This document shows positions 1-12,030 of a stretch of 64,000 bases of DNA, piece by piece. Each line of letters opens with the position of its first letter. The stretch's first letter is position 1. This stretch comes from Agarophyton chilense (Eukaryota; Rhodophyta; Florideophyceae; Gracilariales; Gracilariaceae), in NCBI GenBank assembly GCA_030374765.1, contig JARGXX010000001.1, positions 620,001 through 684,000 on the forward strand. The letters run 5' to 3'. Below the pieces are notes generated by a model. The model made no database searches, was not told the origin of the DNA, and saw only the letters and a program-made list of their open reading frames with translations. The position numbers were made by a program, and so were the translations under genes.

Positions 1-667
1 GTTCTTGCAAATCACGCATATCTCTCTCTTTGCCTTCATAAAGTGTTGATCTGCCATCTATGCAATTAATGAACCGGCACTGCAATTCCGGGACGGCGTC
101 GATGTTCCAATGTGTGTTGATCATGTGACATGAAATAATTGGATATTTTCGGTCCGTTTGGGAAAAATATTAACTGAGCTTGAACTACACGAAATATAAG
201 ATGTGAAGATCTGATCTGCGTGTTCGTGGAAAGTCACTTCAGAGCCTTCTATACACCTAACCTCTCATTTCACCTTCATAGAATAGTTGCAGTGGCTCAG
301 TGTACGCCTGAGTGCGAGATCATCGTTGCATGGAAATTTTGTCGAACTTACTTTTTGGATCTCATTACATCGACGTCCATTGCTCTGTAGAATTTTTTAT
401 TCAATGCGTAGAGGTTATATAAAACCACTATTGATTCAAAAGGATCACGAACTTTACCATAAATCGTTTATGAATTGAAATCCTTGTAAGAAATTCAATG
501 ACACTTTCGGGGCATTTTTGCCTCTTGGGAGCACAAAGGGATTTTAGAAGTTCTTGATTCCATGCTTCAAAACAGACAGCAAACCGTTTCGTTGTATTTT
601 GAAACGCCGCGGATTACGACAAAAGAGAAATATGGAGGCTGAATATTCTCAACGTTTGCATGTGTAA
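1..667. other. AT-rich stretch without a supported gene
   Basis: I see no convincing coding stretch, repeat or RNA here. Short open frames exist, but they lack recognisable protein character. Confidence 0.5.
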
Positions 668-1324
668 ATGACTGATTGGACCAGTAGCCCGTTCGTTACT
701 CTAAGAGAACAGCTTCCAATACTCAAAAGTTTTCTTAGGACACCAATAATAGACCACAACCGCGAAGACAAATCAAATCACCTCGAAGAACCCACGAGAA
801 TGGTCCATAATGAGAATGAATCTGAGATTCTGAAGGCCCTCTCCAATTTCTTTGGAGTGTCACTAACCAACAACATTCGTCAAGATATATTTCAGCTTCA
901 GCGTGCAGTTAGAAAGCCGAAAAATAATTTGAGCAGCAGAGTGATGCTTCACATTATACTGGAAGCGCCTAGGATAGCTGCTCAAGCCAGATTGTTATGT
1001 AATAACCCGCCCGTATTGGTTCTTCACTTCTCAACGGTTAGTTTCCGAAGAGTTGCTTTATCAAGATCACTCTGTACTTCACTGCATAGATTCGATGGTG
1101 AAGACCCGGAACTTACTGCTGAAGAATCACACCGTGACATAGAACCGTCGATGCAAATGAAGGAAGAGGGTACTCGTGGTCTCCTCTACTTCGATTGTGA
1201 TATTCTGGCTAACGTGAACCCCGAAAGGAATGAGAGTCCAAATCCAGATTGTCGGGAGAATTGGGAACGCTCTTCAGCAAACAGGTATGGAATCTATTCT
1301 GAAGTGGTTTCCGATGAAGATTAA
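668..1324 (+). CDS. Hypothetical protein, 218 aa, doubtful
   Basis: An ATG-initiated frame of 218 codons in an AT-rich region. The protein is hydrophilic with an acidic C-terminus (ends SDED) and has no signal peptide, membrane segment or motif I recognise. The middle (about residues 50-110) alternates charged and aliphatic residues in a way compatible with helices. No neighbouring gene supports it, and the surrounding DNA holds decayed transposon-like pieces, so it may be a fragment of an old element or chance. Confidence 0.3.
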   Translation: MTDWTSSPFVTLREQLPILKSFLRTPIIDHNREDKSNHLEEPTRMVHNENESEILKALSNFFGVSLTNNIRQDIFQLQRAVRKPKNNLSSRVMLHIILEAPRIAAQARLLCNNPPVLVLHFSTVSFRRVALSRSLCTSLHRFDGEDPELTAEESHRDIEPSMQMKEEGTRGLLYFDCDILANVNPERNESPNPDCRENWERSSANRYGIYSEVVSDED

Positions 1325-3195
1325 GTATATAGAAGAACACTTTAGGAACATGAGCATTTCAATTAATGATAACTGGCTAGCATCTCTGAGAAATTTGAAG
1401 ATAAGCATATTCCAAATGTGTATGAGCTGTTTTTTTGCACATTATGGCTCTCCATCAAGAACAAGAGAGATAATTTGAAGTCCTCTACAGCCTTCTCATA
1501 CACGCAATTCTCTCTGACGTGGATGAAAGAAATCATCAAATTTCGAATAGTCAAACTATAGCTTATGTACTGTATACTACAGAGCCCAAGAAAACGACAA
1601 CGTAACGTGAAGCAGCTGAGATGGATTCTTGGAGCTTTCTCTGATCAAGAGCCATTAAGCAAAGTGCTTTTCCAACATCTTGCGAACAACCGTCCTTGGA
1701 AATCGTGAGGTTCTAATGCTAAATCTAGGCCACAAAAACAACCTTCGGGAGTCACAAACCCGACACCAACGAGTTTCGATATCGAACATGGTAATAGAAA
1801 TAGAGAAAAATATAATGATACAGTCGAACACTGTATTAGCTCTGATGCAAGTCGTGATGTGGTTGATTATCATTCTTTTCCGAAAGAAATAACTCCGATA
1901 AACCCAGATAAAAAAAGGGGTGGAGAAAGAGATCGAGGACAACGTCAAAGAAGAAGTACATCTTGAGGACACAGAGGTGTAAATTGAATAAATGCGTCAT
2001 CAAGCGTGGTTTATCGTGCTGAAAATGATCGTAGAAGACTAAAATCTACGCCACCACCACAGGCCATGGATATCGAAGAAGGAAGCCCCAGCGACTCGGC
2101 GGTAAATCGTCACTCCTGAGGTAAAATCTCTCAAAGTCTTACAGGGGTACAAGCTGAGTCTTTCGGTACACCGGAAGCCATTAAACCCACTCCATTAACT
2201 GTGAATAGAAAAAATGAATCTTTGAAAGTAGCTTGCGCATATGTTGAAACATGTGTGTTGCGACATGATGAAAGGGCTCAAACGGAGGTGTACTTTGCTG
2301 GGTCCAAATGCAGTGTGCGAGGGGTCTCCGTTCATTATTTGTGCGGCGTAGGGTTGAACAGAAATGGTTGCGGATAAAACTTTTTTTTGTCCACAGCAGG
2401 CTGAAAAAATTAAACAAAAGCGAAAAGGAAAATGGCATCAACGATAAGTATAGATGGAAAAAAGGATGAATGAATTTCTTGTAGAGACTGTACTTCATCT
2501 CTAAAATTTCTATGCTTTGAGGTCGGCAACCGAGATTCTTTGCACCTATATTAAAAAACTAGGATTTATTGCAACAAATCCACAAAAGTTAAAGTTGTTG
2601 CGACAAATTTTAAGAAATAGATATCTGTGGACACTAATATGTATATCTTGATATCTATTAGTGTCAAAGGGCTCCATGAAAGTAGGAATTATTGATGTTG
2701 AAGATGCGTCGTGGGCCTGCAGCTCCTTCTCTCAAGTACAAAAGCATATTATACTTCGTAGATACATTGGGGGAAGTTCGCAGATCCAGGAATTTCGCAG
2801 TAAAAGACGTGGAGGATCACAAGAGCCATTTTGTGCCAGGAATAATTCAGAATTATGAAAAAAGAACCGCGGTACCGAGAACGCTGAAGATTTGGGGGAT
2901 TGTTAATAGGTGCGTTTCTTTTCGTCCTCTATTTTAGTATAAAATTCTTCGAGTGTTTCGTCTTGAGCTATGGTCGGGCACAGCAGCGTCGCATGGAATC
3001 ATGTATGTCAGTGGAATGTCGTAGTATGTTCTCAGAAGTCTTCAATCCAACGTGCAGAATAATTATGATATGGCTGCAAAAAGTATTCTTAGTATGAAAC
3101 TGGGATCTCAGTTCTCTTGCACGGCTCTTCTTCGCGTCGTTCAATTTGCATTCACTCTTTTTTCATTCTCGGGTACTAATCAGAGTTAACTCTGC
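1325..3195. other. AT-rich stretch without a supported gene
   Basis: Only short open frames. A plus-strand frame at about 2,692-2,937 has protein-like composition and is followed by a GTGCGT donor-like site near 2,910. A TACTAAT branch-point-like sequence and a CTACAG acceptor-like site lie at about 3,175-3,211. The two flanking frames are out of phase for that splice, so I do not call a spliced gene. Confidence 0.4.
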
Positions 3196-3864
3196 TTGCT
3201 ATTGACTACAGAAGGAAACTCTACTCCCGTTCTCGAACAGTTAATAGCCGTCTGGGAGTCTTTTCTATATGATGATTTGGGATTGGAAGCGATACATTCA
3301 GAACAAAAGAACTCAAAGGAGTTTACGAGGTTCGCATGGTATATGGTGTGTGAGGAGGTGAACAAGGAGCTCAGCATATTATTTAATCAGATTGCAAATA
3401 AGCACACACCAAGATCTCGCTCTCGCTCTCCACTTCTAAAGCCAGACGAGCTCTTCACAAATGCTGAACTGGAGGATGTTGCTCCCGCCATCTGCAGACG
3501 AGTAACATACAGGACTGCGAATTGGCAGGTTTATTTCTGGATAAGGTGTCACGGGGTCTCCCTAGATGCTGAACAGTACGAGCTGTTATGTGAACTGGAA
3601 AGGAAAGCATTTGAAAAGCTTTTTAATGAAGTTGAGCACGTCAAAGGATTACTTTTAAATCACACTATTGCCTTTGAAAGATCAGATCTGCAAAGAGAAT
3701 GTTCTAACAAAGATGATTTCGTAAAACAGCTTCTGATTGCAAGCATTTCCGACCTCCAACATTCTTATCGGTCTAAAGTTTTAAGAAAGACATTAAAACT
3801 TTCGGAGATAAAGAGACCAGACGATGATGCCGAAAATGAAGAAGATGAGGGAAAAGAAGACTGA
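3196..3864 (+). CDS. Hypothetical protein fragment or exon
   Basis: An open stretch of 222 codons with good protein character: charged amphipathic helices, a short RS run (SRSRSRSP, about residues 73-80) and a strongly acidic tail (DDDAENEEDEGKED). The first in-frame ATG is only at 3,343, and the frame is open upstream of it to a sequence that looks like a 3' splice site near 3,211. It is therefore either an internal or last exon, or part of a decayed element. I do not recognise the family. The region has no other genes to give context. Confidence 0.4.
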   Translation: MLLTTEGNSTPVLEQLIAVWESFLYDDLGLEAIHSEQKNSKEFTRFAWYMVCEEVNKELSILFNQIANKHTPRSRSRSPLLKPDELFTNAELEDVAPAICRRVTYRTANWQVYFWIRCHGVSLDAEQYELLCELERKAFEKLFNEVEHVKGLLLNHTIAFERSDLQRECSNKDDFVKQLLIASISDLQHSYRSKVLRKTLKLSEIKRPDDDAENEEDEGKED

Positions 3865-6615
3865 CAGCCACCAGCACAAAGACGAAGAACTAATATAGAC
3901 AACAGACTTCATTGAACGAAGAAGAGGAAATTTGGTTACATAAAGCAAGTTTTGGACAAGAACAGATTCAAGAGCTACAGCCAAATGCGCAGGAGCATAC
4001 CACAACACCTGATCCACAACCACAACCGTCGCTGGAACATCGACGAAGTACTTCTCACTCTGAACCGCGGCAAGAATCGTCTCAAACGGTTTTGCAGCAA
4101 GATCCTCTGCACCTTTATATTTCAATTTATACCGCGCCTCACCCAAAAACTAACTCTGAAGCTCCTTTTTCTTTAAGAGAACTACCCACTCGGAATGAGC
4201 CTGTACCATTTCATTCCAGAACCAAATCATTCCGGAACTCAGCTCCAAACTAAAAACGCTACTGCGTAGTGCTCCGGATGGATCCGAGAGTCGTTCATTG
4301 GGTCAATGATATCATTATCGTCTTCATCTCCACGTCGCCCATGAAACTTTTGGCTGAACCAAGCTCTTCGAACCTCCGCAGCGAATCGCCTGCTATCATC
4401 AGAATGTAAATCTGGGTCTCGTATACGATAGAAAGTGGCCGCTGGTAAGAAAACAGTCTTACAATTACGGTTCTAAGACCACAAATTTTTTCTTGAATAT
4501 AGCCCATTATTTTCTTCGCTCAACATGTTTTCCAGTGACCTCACAAGAGCTCTCCCCTTATGCAATTCCAGTACGCCTAAATAACTTACCAATAACTGAA
4601 TATGTGTAATACATAGCGTTTAGATTATATCAACACCATTAGCGCAAACTTCTCTGTATTAAGCTCGATGTAAGCGCGAAATTCGATCATTTGGCATCGC
4701 GAAGTGATGAAATGGGTGGAACTTCAATTTCACTGGATGCCCACCTTTATGTCCAATTGAGAGATAAGCGTTTAGCGGCTCTTGGGCCAATCGAGCAAGT
4801 CCTATTGCCTACGAGCGTCTTAATTATTCTGCAAAGATTTCATACCCATTCTGATATTCACCGTTCTCATCGAGTTCTGCGACAGTTATCCGTTCACGAG
4901 CCATGCCCTGACCTCAGTCACTTTAGCCTTTCTCTTTCGCCCTGTGCACATCATGTTCAATTATGTAATAGATCTGTGTCTTCAGTTTCCTCCAAAGAAA
5001 CAAAGAATGAGAAAACTACGGGGTACTCTCGTCAGAAGGGTTCACCATAGTCGGTCCAAGTAGAAAACGAAGAGAAGTTGCAAACCTCTGCATGAATGAT
5101 GAATGGTGAGTGACAGATAATTAGCGTAGCCTACCATAATTTGGTTTGCGTAAGCCTCACGTCGTAGGGTGCACCTGTCATTATTTCTTTACAAAATCTC
5201 GTATTGTAAGTATGAAGCGTGGCTACTAAATTTCCCACGAGAAGTCTTCTGGCGTAAATCCTCTATTTACGCCGTAAATGAAAATCAGCGCGTGTCATGC
5301 AGACAAGTGCTGTATGAACATCGATAGAAAGGCATAGAATGTAGAAAACGATAGATTGGCAAGCTTAATATGCGCCAGACGAAGTCCACGCCTTGTCGAA
5401 TATGCCTATCTCTGTCACAAAGATACATCCCTTGAAAGTGTACTGCGTAATCTGCTAAACGCGGGTGTCATACATGCTGACGACAATGATAACTTTTTTG
5501 ACGCGACTGAGCTTACTGTTCATCAAACAAAGACTACTGACTGAAGTGAATAGTTGCCTGTCCCCCACAGCTGAGATGGATATTGTTACAACCTCAGTTC
5601 CAACACGCACACACGTACTCATAGTCGCACCTTTCACGTGAACAAAGACTACATCATACCACAGAGATCTTCATGGACCAACCCGATCTGAAAGAATAGA
5701 AAAAGGTTCAGTTCGCGGCTACACTGACTTTCTTCTTCGACCTTTCTTTGAACAGAACTGGCTTCCAAAATGTCCCATCACCTAAGACAGATGCTTGTTT
5801 GCAATAAATTGATTGCACATGTTCAACCTTAAGTATATTTTTGCAATCCCGGAGTTCCGAGCAAGCACAGCCATACGTTCTTGCGTTGAACACGTGCCCG
5901 GAATAGACTCAGGTTCCATTTCAAAACCAGTTATTATTCTAAACCTTTTGGTGAGAATTTGTCTAAAAGAAAAAGAAAGTTATATATTACGTGCAACTTA
6001 GAAAATTGTATCCATAGAGAAGAAGAAACACCTAATATCTGCTTAGAAAGGAAGAAGTGAAATCGGTGGTGTTCATGTTACTGTTAAGAAATGGGAAAAC
6101 ACACATCCCTTGAAACAATTCTCAGAAATTAGGATTCGTGACAGAATATCTTTGCGAAGTGGATTTTATTGCGATCAATCTTCACAAATCTTTACCTGTT
6201 GCAAGCAATTCGTGTATTTGATAGCTGTTAATTCCATTTGCCATGAACATTTGTTCACTGCGACATACAAAAATGGTTACCACGACGGCGGTCCAAGACT
6301 AAATCTGTACGCGAAATCATTCTATACTATTACTCACTGCTATTACGCTTTAACAAGAATAATGAAGGTATTCTACGGGTACATACTTGGTGGAGTATTG
6401 GAACATTCTTATATTTTTCTCTTAAGTGCAGCTTGTACAAAAACCTTGAAAGACTCTTGTAGCTTTGAATATTTTCCAACAATAACACCTATATCCGACT
6501 TGTGTTAGTCCGAGTATTTCTTCAACTCCAAGCGTATCACTTTTTCGTTCAATAATGGTTTTTAGTTCTCCTCAGTTTTTCTTGTAAGCCCTAATGTGTA
6601 GGGACCATTTAGTTT
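3865..6615. other. AT-rich stretch without a supported gene
   Basis: Many short overlapping frames on both strands but none with convincing composition or a motif. No tandem repeats or structured RNA seen. Confidence 0.4.
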
Positions 6616-7570
6616 TCAGTTTTTCGTAGCGTTCACCTCTTTCCATATGTAACGAATTTCAAATTGACTGGGAACCCTTCCAAATTCGAATTGACTATGG
6701 CCTTCATCTTCACCGTTAGAAAGGGGCCTAAAAATGATCTTCAGGAAAATAGAATGTACAAGGGTGATTTCATTTGGAGTAAGGATTTCGTAATCTTCGT
6801 CTGGGTAAGTCAAAGCTCTGTGCTTTGGGTTATAAACCATTAAGGATGTTAACTTCAAATTGATAGGTTTTGTGACGCGTCGAGATTGTCTTCTAATCGA
6901 CCGAGCTTTACTCTTTCTGATACTGACACTTGCTTCTGGAAGATAAATGTGGCCATCTTGAGAAATAGAGCTTTCCTCATTATCATTTTTAATAAGCATC
7001 CTCGAAAATGAAGAAATTGGGATTGTTTTTCAAAGAGGGTTATCAAGAAAAACAGAGTTTTCATGAGCTTTCGAAGAAGTAGCATCGACAACGGGTAGCA
7101 CTGTTGCATCAGCAAGTACCCGAAACTGATCAGCATCCTTCCTCTTCTAAAAACCTTCGGAGACCTCTTGCTTTCATTCTGTGACCTTCGACTCTGGTAT
7201 GGCACAGCCTGGCCTTTTTCCATTTCATGAAGACGCTTTTTGAGAATTGCGGTCACCCTATTAGCGTGATTAATATTTAAAGAAGGCCTTCTCACATCAA
7301 ATGAGTCTGCAACAGTCATTTTAGCCTCTCTCACATCTTCATCGGTAAAACGATGTAAGTTTGAACTTCTGTTTGCCTGAAATTTGTTCTGGGTTTAAAC
7401 TTGGAGACAAAACTGGGAAAACCTTTCTTCCTGCATGAAAAGCGCAATGAGGGCTGAGAGCATCGATGTCATATTTTTTAACGCAAAGTGATTCCTCACA
7501 GAACTTTTCCCAGGAGTAAGAGTACCCGGGACGAGGGTCTTCTCAGAAGCATTTTCAATGACTTCAATTC
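6616..7570 (-). pseudogene. Broken coding region of unknown function
   Basis: Read on the minus strand, protein-like sequence runs through about 950 bases but changes frame at least once and contains stops. The two longest pieces are 6,855-7,334 and 6,616-6,999. The latter ends in a tryptophan- and aromatic-containing segment (SQFEIRYIWKEVN). No domain is recognised. Its place beside LTR sequence in AT-rich DNA suggests a fragment of an old DNA transposon or a dead host gene; neither can be shown from the sequence alone. Confidence 0.35.
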
Positions 7571-7599
7571 GTGGTCGGTACCAAGGAACAGTGAATCAC

Positions 7600-8148
7600 T
7601 GTAGTATAGTGAGCTACACCAAGGAGGTAATGATGCCACGTGTTGGACTTGGAGGGTTACCGGCATGCGCCGTGTAGTACAGTGGTTTAAATAGCAATTA
7701 GTTTAGCTTTTCGCTAATTTTGTATGAGATTGATGGGGTTAATTAGATAGAGAGGCCCATCTCAATTGGACATCCCCGTTGCCACGTGGCGAGGGGTGCC
7801 ATAGTAGGTCGTGTGGCAGGTGAAATATATATCTTCACCAAGCCTGGTCATTCCGGTCAATATTGCAAAGTTAAGCACCTACTAGACTACTTTTACCCCT
7901 TTTAGTTTCTGCAGTCGACCATAAAGACAAGTCTAGTGTCCTTACAATTTTCTGGACCGTCGTGCGCTGTGCATTACCGTCTACCAACATGGTCTCAGTA
8001 AGCCCGCCGTTCCTGATGCACCTTTTAGTGGCTGGTGCTGTCACACCTTATAGGTACTCTCAATCTCCTCCTCCTCCTAGGCCGAGCACATCGTGCGCTT
8101 CCTAGCACCGACAAGTCTTACACCCCCGCTACCGTTTTGGTTTATACA
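7600..8148 (+). repeat. LTR-like repeat (family LTR5), copy 1
   Basis: About 549 bases starting TGTAGTATAG and ending TTTATACA, with short inverted TGTA/TACA ends. An inverted copy lies at 39,334-39,881, and the two align along their whole length with many substitutions, so this is an old family. Flanking five-base sequences (ATCAC and GGAAC) do not match, so a target duplication is not preserved. The LTR identity rests on the TG...CA ends and the neighbourhood. Confidence 0.55.
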
Positions 8149-8278
8149 GGAACCCTTCAAATTTCATCTTTCTAGTTGCGCCATTGAAATGTCGCAATAC
8201 TTCGTACATGAAGGCTGAAAGTTTTTCGTAGAAAAACCTATATAAACGCGATAAAAGAATGCTCTTTGGATCACAGCG

Positions 8279-8747
8279 TTAAAACCCTCTATGAACAGTT
8301 GCGGGGACAAAAATTGTGTATTTTGGTTCTTCACAATAACAGAAACATGATAATGGAGATGGTTCGCGTATGCTTAACCACTTTTTCAGCAAATGTGTTT
8401 CATTTCCGATTTTCATAATTGAAGAGCATAAAACATGGCAATCTATTTCGTTGGAATATATTCGTTGGGCTTGAGGTATAGGTAGAGCTTGACGATAGAC
8501 AATATGAACTTCCCATCCAGACTCCGCTTTTCGTTGTTTGCATAGGGAAATTAGGTTTTGTATACCTTCGATTCGTGTTTCCATACGGGTATTAGACTTA
8601 ACAAATATGAAGAATCTGCGCATTAGTGACCGTTTGTAGGATGTAAAAAGCCGGATGGAGGAAGCATCGTCAATGCTGGCTAAAAAAAAAGACGATGAAG
8701 ACCTAGGAGAGCTGAGGGTGGCGCTGCGCACAAATAAACTCCCAAAC
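8279..8747 (-). pseudogene. Fragment, possible Ulp1-like protease C-terminus
   Basis: An open minus-strand stretch that ends in a stop at 8,279 and is cut off at its 5' side by the LTR at 8,748. Around residues 85-125 from the LTR edge there is a tryptophan followed by aliphatic residues, then P-x-x-Q, then an acidic-Cys pair (IDCHV). This resembles the W...Q...DCG pattern of C48/Ulp1 proteases carried by some DNA transposons, but the glycine after the cysteine is histidine here. The resemblance is weak; it may equally be an unknown fragment. Confidence 0.25.
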
Positions 8748-9380
8748 TGTCGTATAGTGGCAGAAGGGCTGACCTTTGAGGTTGTCAATATACTACACTG
8801 ACCTTGTAGGTGATGGATGCGAGGGATCATAGGCCATGCTGCTCCGGGCGAGCTACCATCTAGGTGTTGTCAGCCACGTGTAGTGTTGACATGTACTTTC
8901 GGGTTGAGTAACTGTTAGTCCTTATAATTGTAATTATATATATTTTAGTACAGTAGTGGAGTGGCCACCTGGCACTGTAGCCAGTGCGGGCCAGGTCTCT
9001 GACACTAGGTCAGAGACCGTGCCTTGCTGGCACCTCCCGGGTGACCTGGAGAGTGCAGTCCACTGCATATAGGGAACTGCACCCCCCCGCCCTAGTCTGA
9101 TAAAGACAGACACCACTTGGGCCACGCCTATACCTTTTGGTTCATTGTTTCTCAACTACCACACAGGCTTTCCCGCGCGTCGACGCCTACCATCGTTTAC
9201 CTACAAGGTATAGGCTAGTCGCCCCGCCGTTTGCCCCTGCGGGTTTTCACGGTGCCCTGTTACCATCGAGGTTTACTACGTCTACCTTCTAAGGTTGAGC
9301 GTCAACACGCTCCCTAGGGTTGAGCGTCACTACGCTCCCGAGACACGACAGTAGCATACCCCAGAGGTGATTGTACGACA
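8748..9380 (+). repeat. LTR of family LTR2, copy 1
   Basis: A 633-base LTR with perfect seven-base inverted ends (TGTCGTA ... TACGACA). A second, inverted copy lies at 41,281-41,904. It contains a strong hairpin: a ten-base stem GGTCTCTGAC/GTCAGAGACC with a five-base loop at 8,994-9,018. The five bases on either side (CAAAC, ATCAA) do not match. There is no purine tract to the left, so it is probably an old solo LTR. It is not the LTR of the copia relic to its right, because no partner copy follows that relic. Confidence 0.75.
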
Positions 9381-9589
9381 ATCAACCTCCACAAAAACCA
9401 ATATACTCACCTCTGCTCTATCGACTTCCGCCCCTACTTCTACCATCTAGAGCCCTTTACCACCGACCACAAGGGAATGCACAGGCCTTCATGTCAGTAT
9501 CACCCATCTTTCAACCGATTCTTCCTACCGTCACACCAATCACCCCACCTCCCAAAACCACCAACCAAGCCAAGCGATAACCCGACTCA

Positions 9590-12030
9590 AACCACTGGGC
9601 CGCAGCGCATGATGACGAACTTGACACAATAGATAAACACGGAACAATTGAATAGATTCCAAAATCTAAACTACCACCACAAACATTCCACTAAAAATGG
9701 CATACTGCTACAAACGATCAGATGAGGACTCTCAAACACGACACAAATCAAAATGAAACGTGCCTCGCGATCGCATGCTCCCATATGTACACTTTGACTC
9801 GACCGTGTCACAACTTACACCTCTGAACGCCCCTCAACCAGATCCCTTACGTATCTAATTGCCGCATTCGACCTTATATTAGAACAGTTTGACACATCAT
9901 CCGCAATCCTCCACGAACCATATGAACACTCCACACCTTTATTCGTGCAACAAATCCCGCGCTTCGATGATTCCTACAAACACGGTGGCCGCGCTGGGAT
10001 ACTCAAAGAAAACCTGTACGGTACCCCACCCGTCTCACACATATATTTCGAGGCATTAGTGTAGGACAACGCTTGGAGCGGAGACAACACGAAGATGTTC
10101 GGGATCTTCCTCTCTTGAGAGACACGCCTCAGGCGGAGGAGACGCGTCCCAGCGGAGCACAGAAACAGAGCCACTCTGGAAAGGCAAGACGGAGTCGGGT
10201 GTAAGACCGAGGCCAATCCGGCGGGATATACCTATAGTGTTTAGGGGAGCACGGCACAGTCCGGGGTGTGACCAATCCTAGGCGGAGTGGTATCACGGCG
10301 ATTGTCGGAAAAGGAGCGAGGAAACACTCGTATGAGGAGAACGAGCGGGGTGAGTGAGGCGGCCACTCACGAGATCCAAAAAGGAGAACAAGAGGAAAAC
10401 GGGGGCGAAACCCTTTACAGGGTCGAGACTACGACAAGTGTCGGCGATTAAATATGAACCCAAGGTGGTGGTAGCACTCTGGTCGACAGAGGGGTGGATG
10501 AACTAACGTGCGACGGGCACTCACGCAGTATGTGGTGAAGACGCGCCGAAGGCGAAGAGTTCAGAGCCAAGACTCCTTCCTTGGGATCTCCCAAGAGGGT
10601 GTTTGCTGGGGAGCAGTGCTCAACCTCCTAAGTAGTGTGGCGCGCGGCCCCTGACAGTGGGTGCGCGCCCGAAAAATAGACACTACATAGCGATAGCGTA
10701 GCCAAATAAATACAAAAAAATACTAAATATTACTAACCATTAGGTAGAATCCGGGCCACGTGTGGCACGCCTCGCACTCGAGCGTCGGCATCCGTGCAGT
10801 CCACGTGTTCCACCAGTGTGCACTTCCGGTCCTAACCGGCCGTCGGCACGCAATAGCGGTATAGCTTGTCATAGACCAAGCTAGTCCTCAAGCGAGCGAA
10901 ATCTCTAAGTCCCGGAGAAGAAACCCCCTTGAAGGGCATTGTCCTTCAATTAGCATCAGTTTTGAAAAGGAAAGGCTACAAAAAAACTAAGAGCGATCCC
11001 TGCCTTTTTCTACGCCCCACATCGGACCGCCCTATAATAATCAGAGTGACAATCGATGTCTTCTTAACGGAATCTACACTCACTTCATTGTACTATACGA
11101 CAAACACCGGTCCCGATATAAGATACGACGACTATGGGCCCCAAAACTCTACTCTTTTTCAATTGGCGCATTTAAAGGATCACGATCGGTGCCATCTACA
11201 TATCTCGACCTCATGCCATTCGTAAAATTCTCGAAAAACACAACTTTCTCAACTGTAACTTCAAGTCAACCCCATACTTCGAACTAAACCCCACACATTC
11301 ACCAGAACAATCTCCACTACTGCTACTGGAAAAAGAATTCGTATACTGCCAAACAATTGGAGAGCTTCGTTATATACCTGATTCCACAAAAACGGATAAA
11401 GCGCACATTATAAGCGACCTGGCCACAGACGTGATATCTCCCACGCAAAAAAATTAGAAACATCTCTGCTACTCTGTCAAATACCTCAAAGGCACAATAA
11501 ACCACAAACATTTCTACAAACAAAACACTTCTTCGACTCTAGTTTTTTATGCGGACGCCAGTATTGCAAATGTGTCAGATCGAATGTCATTCTACGGCGT
11601 ATTACACCATTTAACAAAACGCCCCGTCATGTGCCAATTCATAAAACAGAAGACAGTTGCTCTCTTGGCATGCGAAGCAGGGCATCTTGCGGCGTCAAGG
11701 GCTTCTCAGCCAATAATGTGAGTGAGTCGACCGCTGTGTGACATTTCCTACTCACAGAAGTTCGCGACTCCACTGCGCACAGATAATAACGCAGAAATGC
11801 AAATAAAAAACTAAACGGCATCTACCAGGTACCGGAAGTATATTGACATCCGCAGGAATTACCTCCAATAACTCCTTGAGTTCAAGGTCATCGGTATGCA
11901 GAATGCTTGTACTACCTTCCTACTGGCAGACATTTTAACGAAAGCGCTCAAGAAACAAACTTACACTCGACTTCGAGATGTCGTTAACATTGTGCCCATT
12001 CCAACACCAAACTACCATCAGAGTGCAAGA
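9590..12030 (+). mobile_element. Ty1/copia retrotransposon relic, interrupted by a solo LTR
   Basis: Plus-strand fossil of a Ty1/copia pol. Recognisable parts in order are the start of the reverse transcriptase region (about 9,600-9,680), the RT core (about 9,880-10,055, continuing after 10,949), RNase H (about 11,540-11,720) and the C-terminal end with the family's typical DILTK motif (about 11,930-12,020). The element is broken in many places (well over five) and is clearly old. No gag is recognised and no LTR pair of its own was found. A solo LTR of another family sits inside its RT region. Confidence 0.75.
10055..10953 (+). mobile_element. Solo LTR, family LTR1, copy a (LTR 10,060-10,948)
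   Basis: An 889-base LTR with ends TGTAGGACAA and TTGTCCTTCA (imperfect inverted ends). It is flanked on both sides by the identical five bases ATTAG (10,055-10,059 and 10,949-10,953), the target duplication expected of LTR integration. There is no internal region, so the element has been reduced to a solo LTR by recombination. A second copy at 41,917-42,804 is about 95% identical by eye. The insertion splits the copia reverse transcriptase and is therefore younger than that relic. Confidence 0.93.

Noticed and set aside
2690-3864. A two-exon gene joined by a GTGCGT...CTACAG intron
   Set aside because: The frames on the two sides are not in phase for that splice; no alternative donor was found.
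8748-9380. LTR2 copy 1 as the 5' LTR of the copia relic
   Set aside because: No second copy follows the copia relic, and the same LTR bounds a gypsy-type element at 41,281, so it belongs to a different family.
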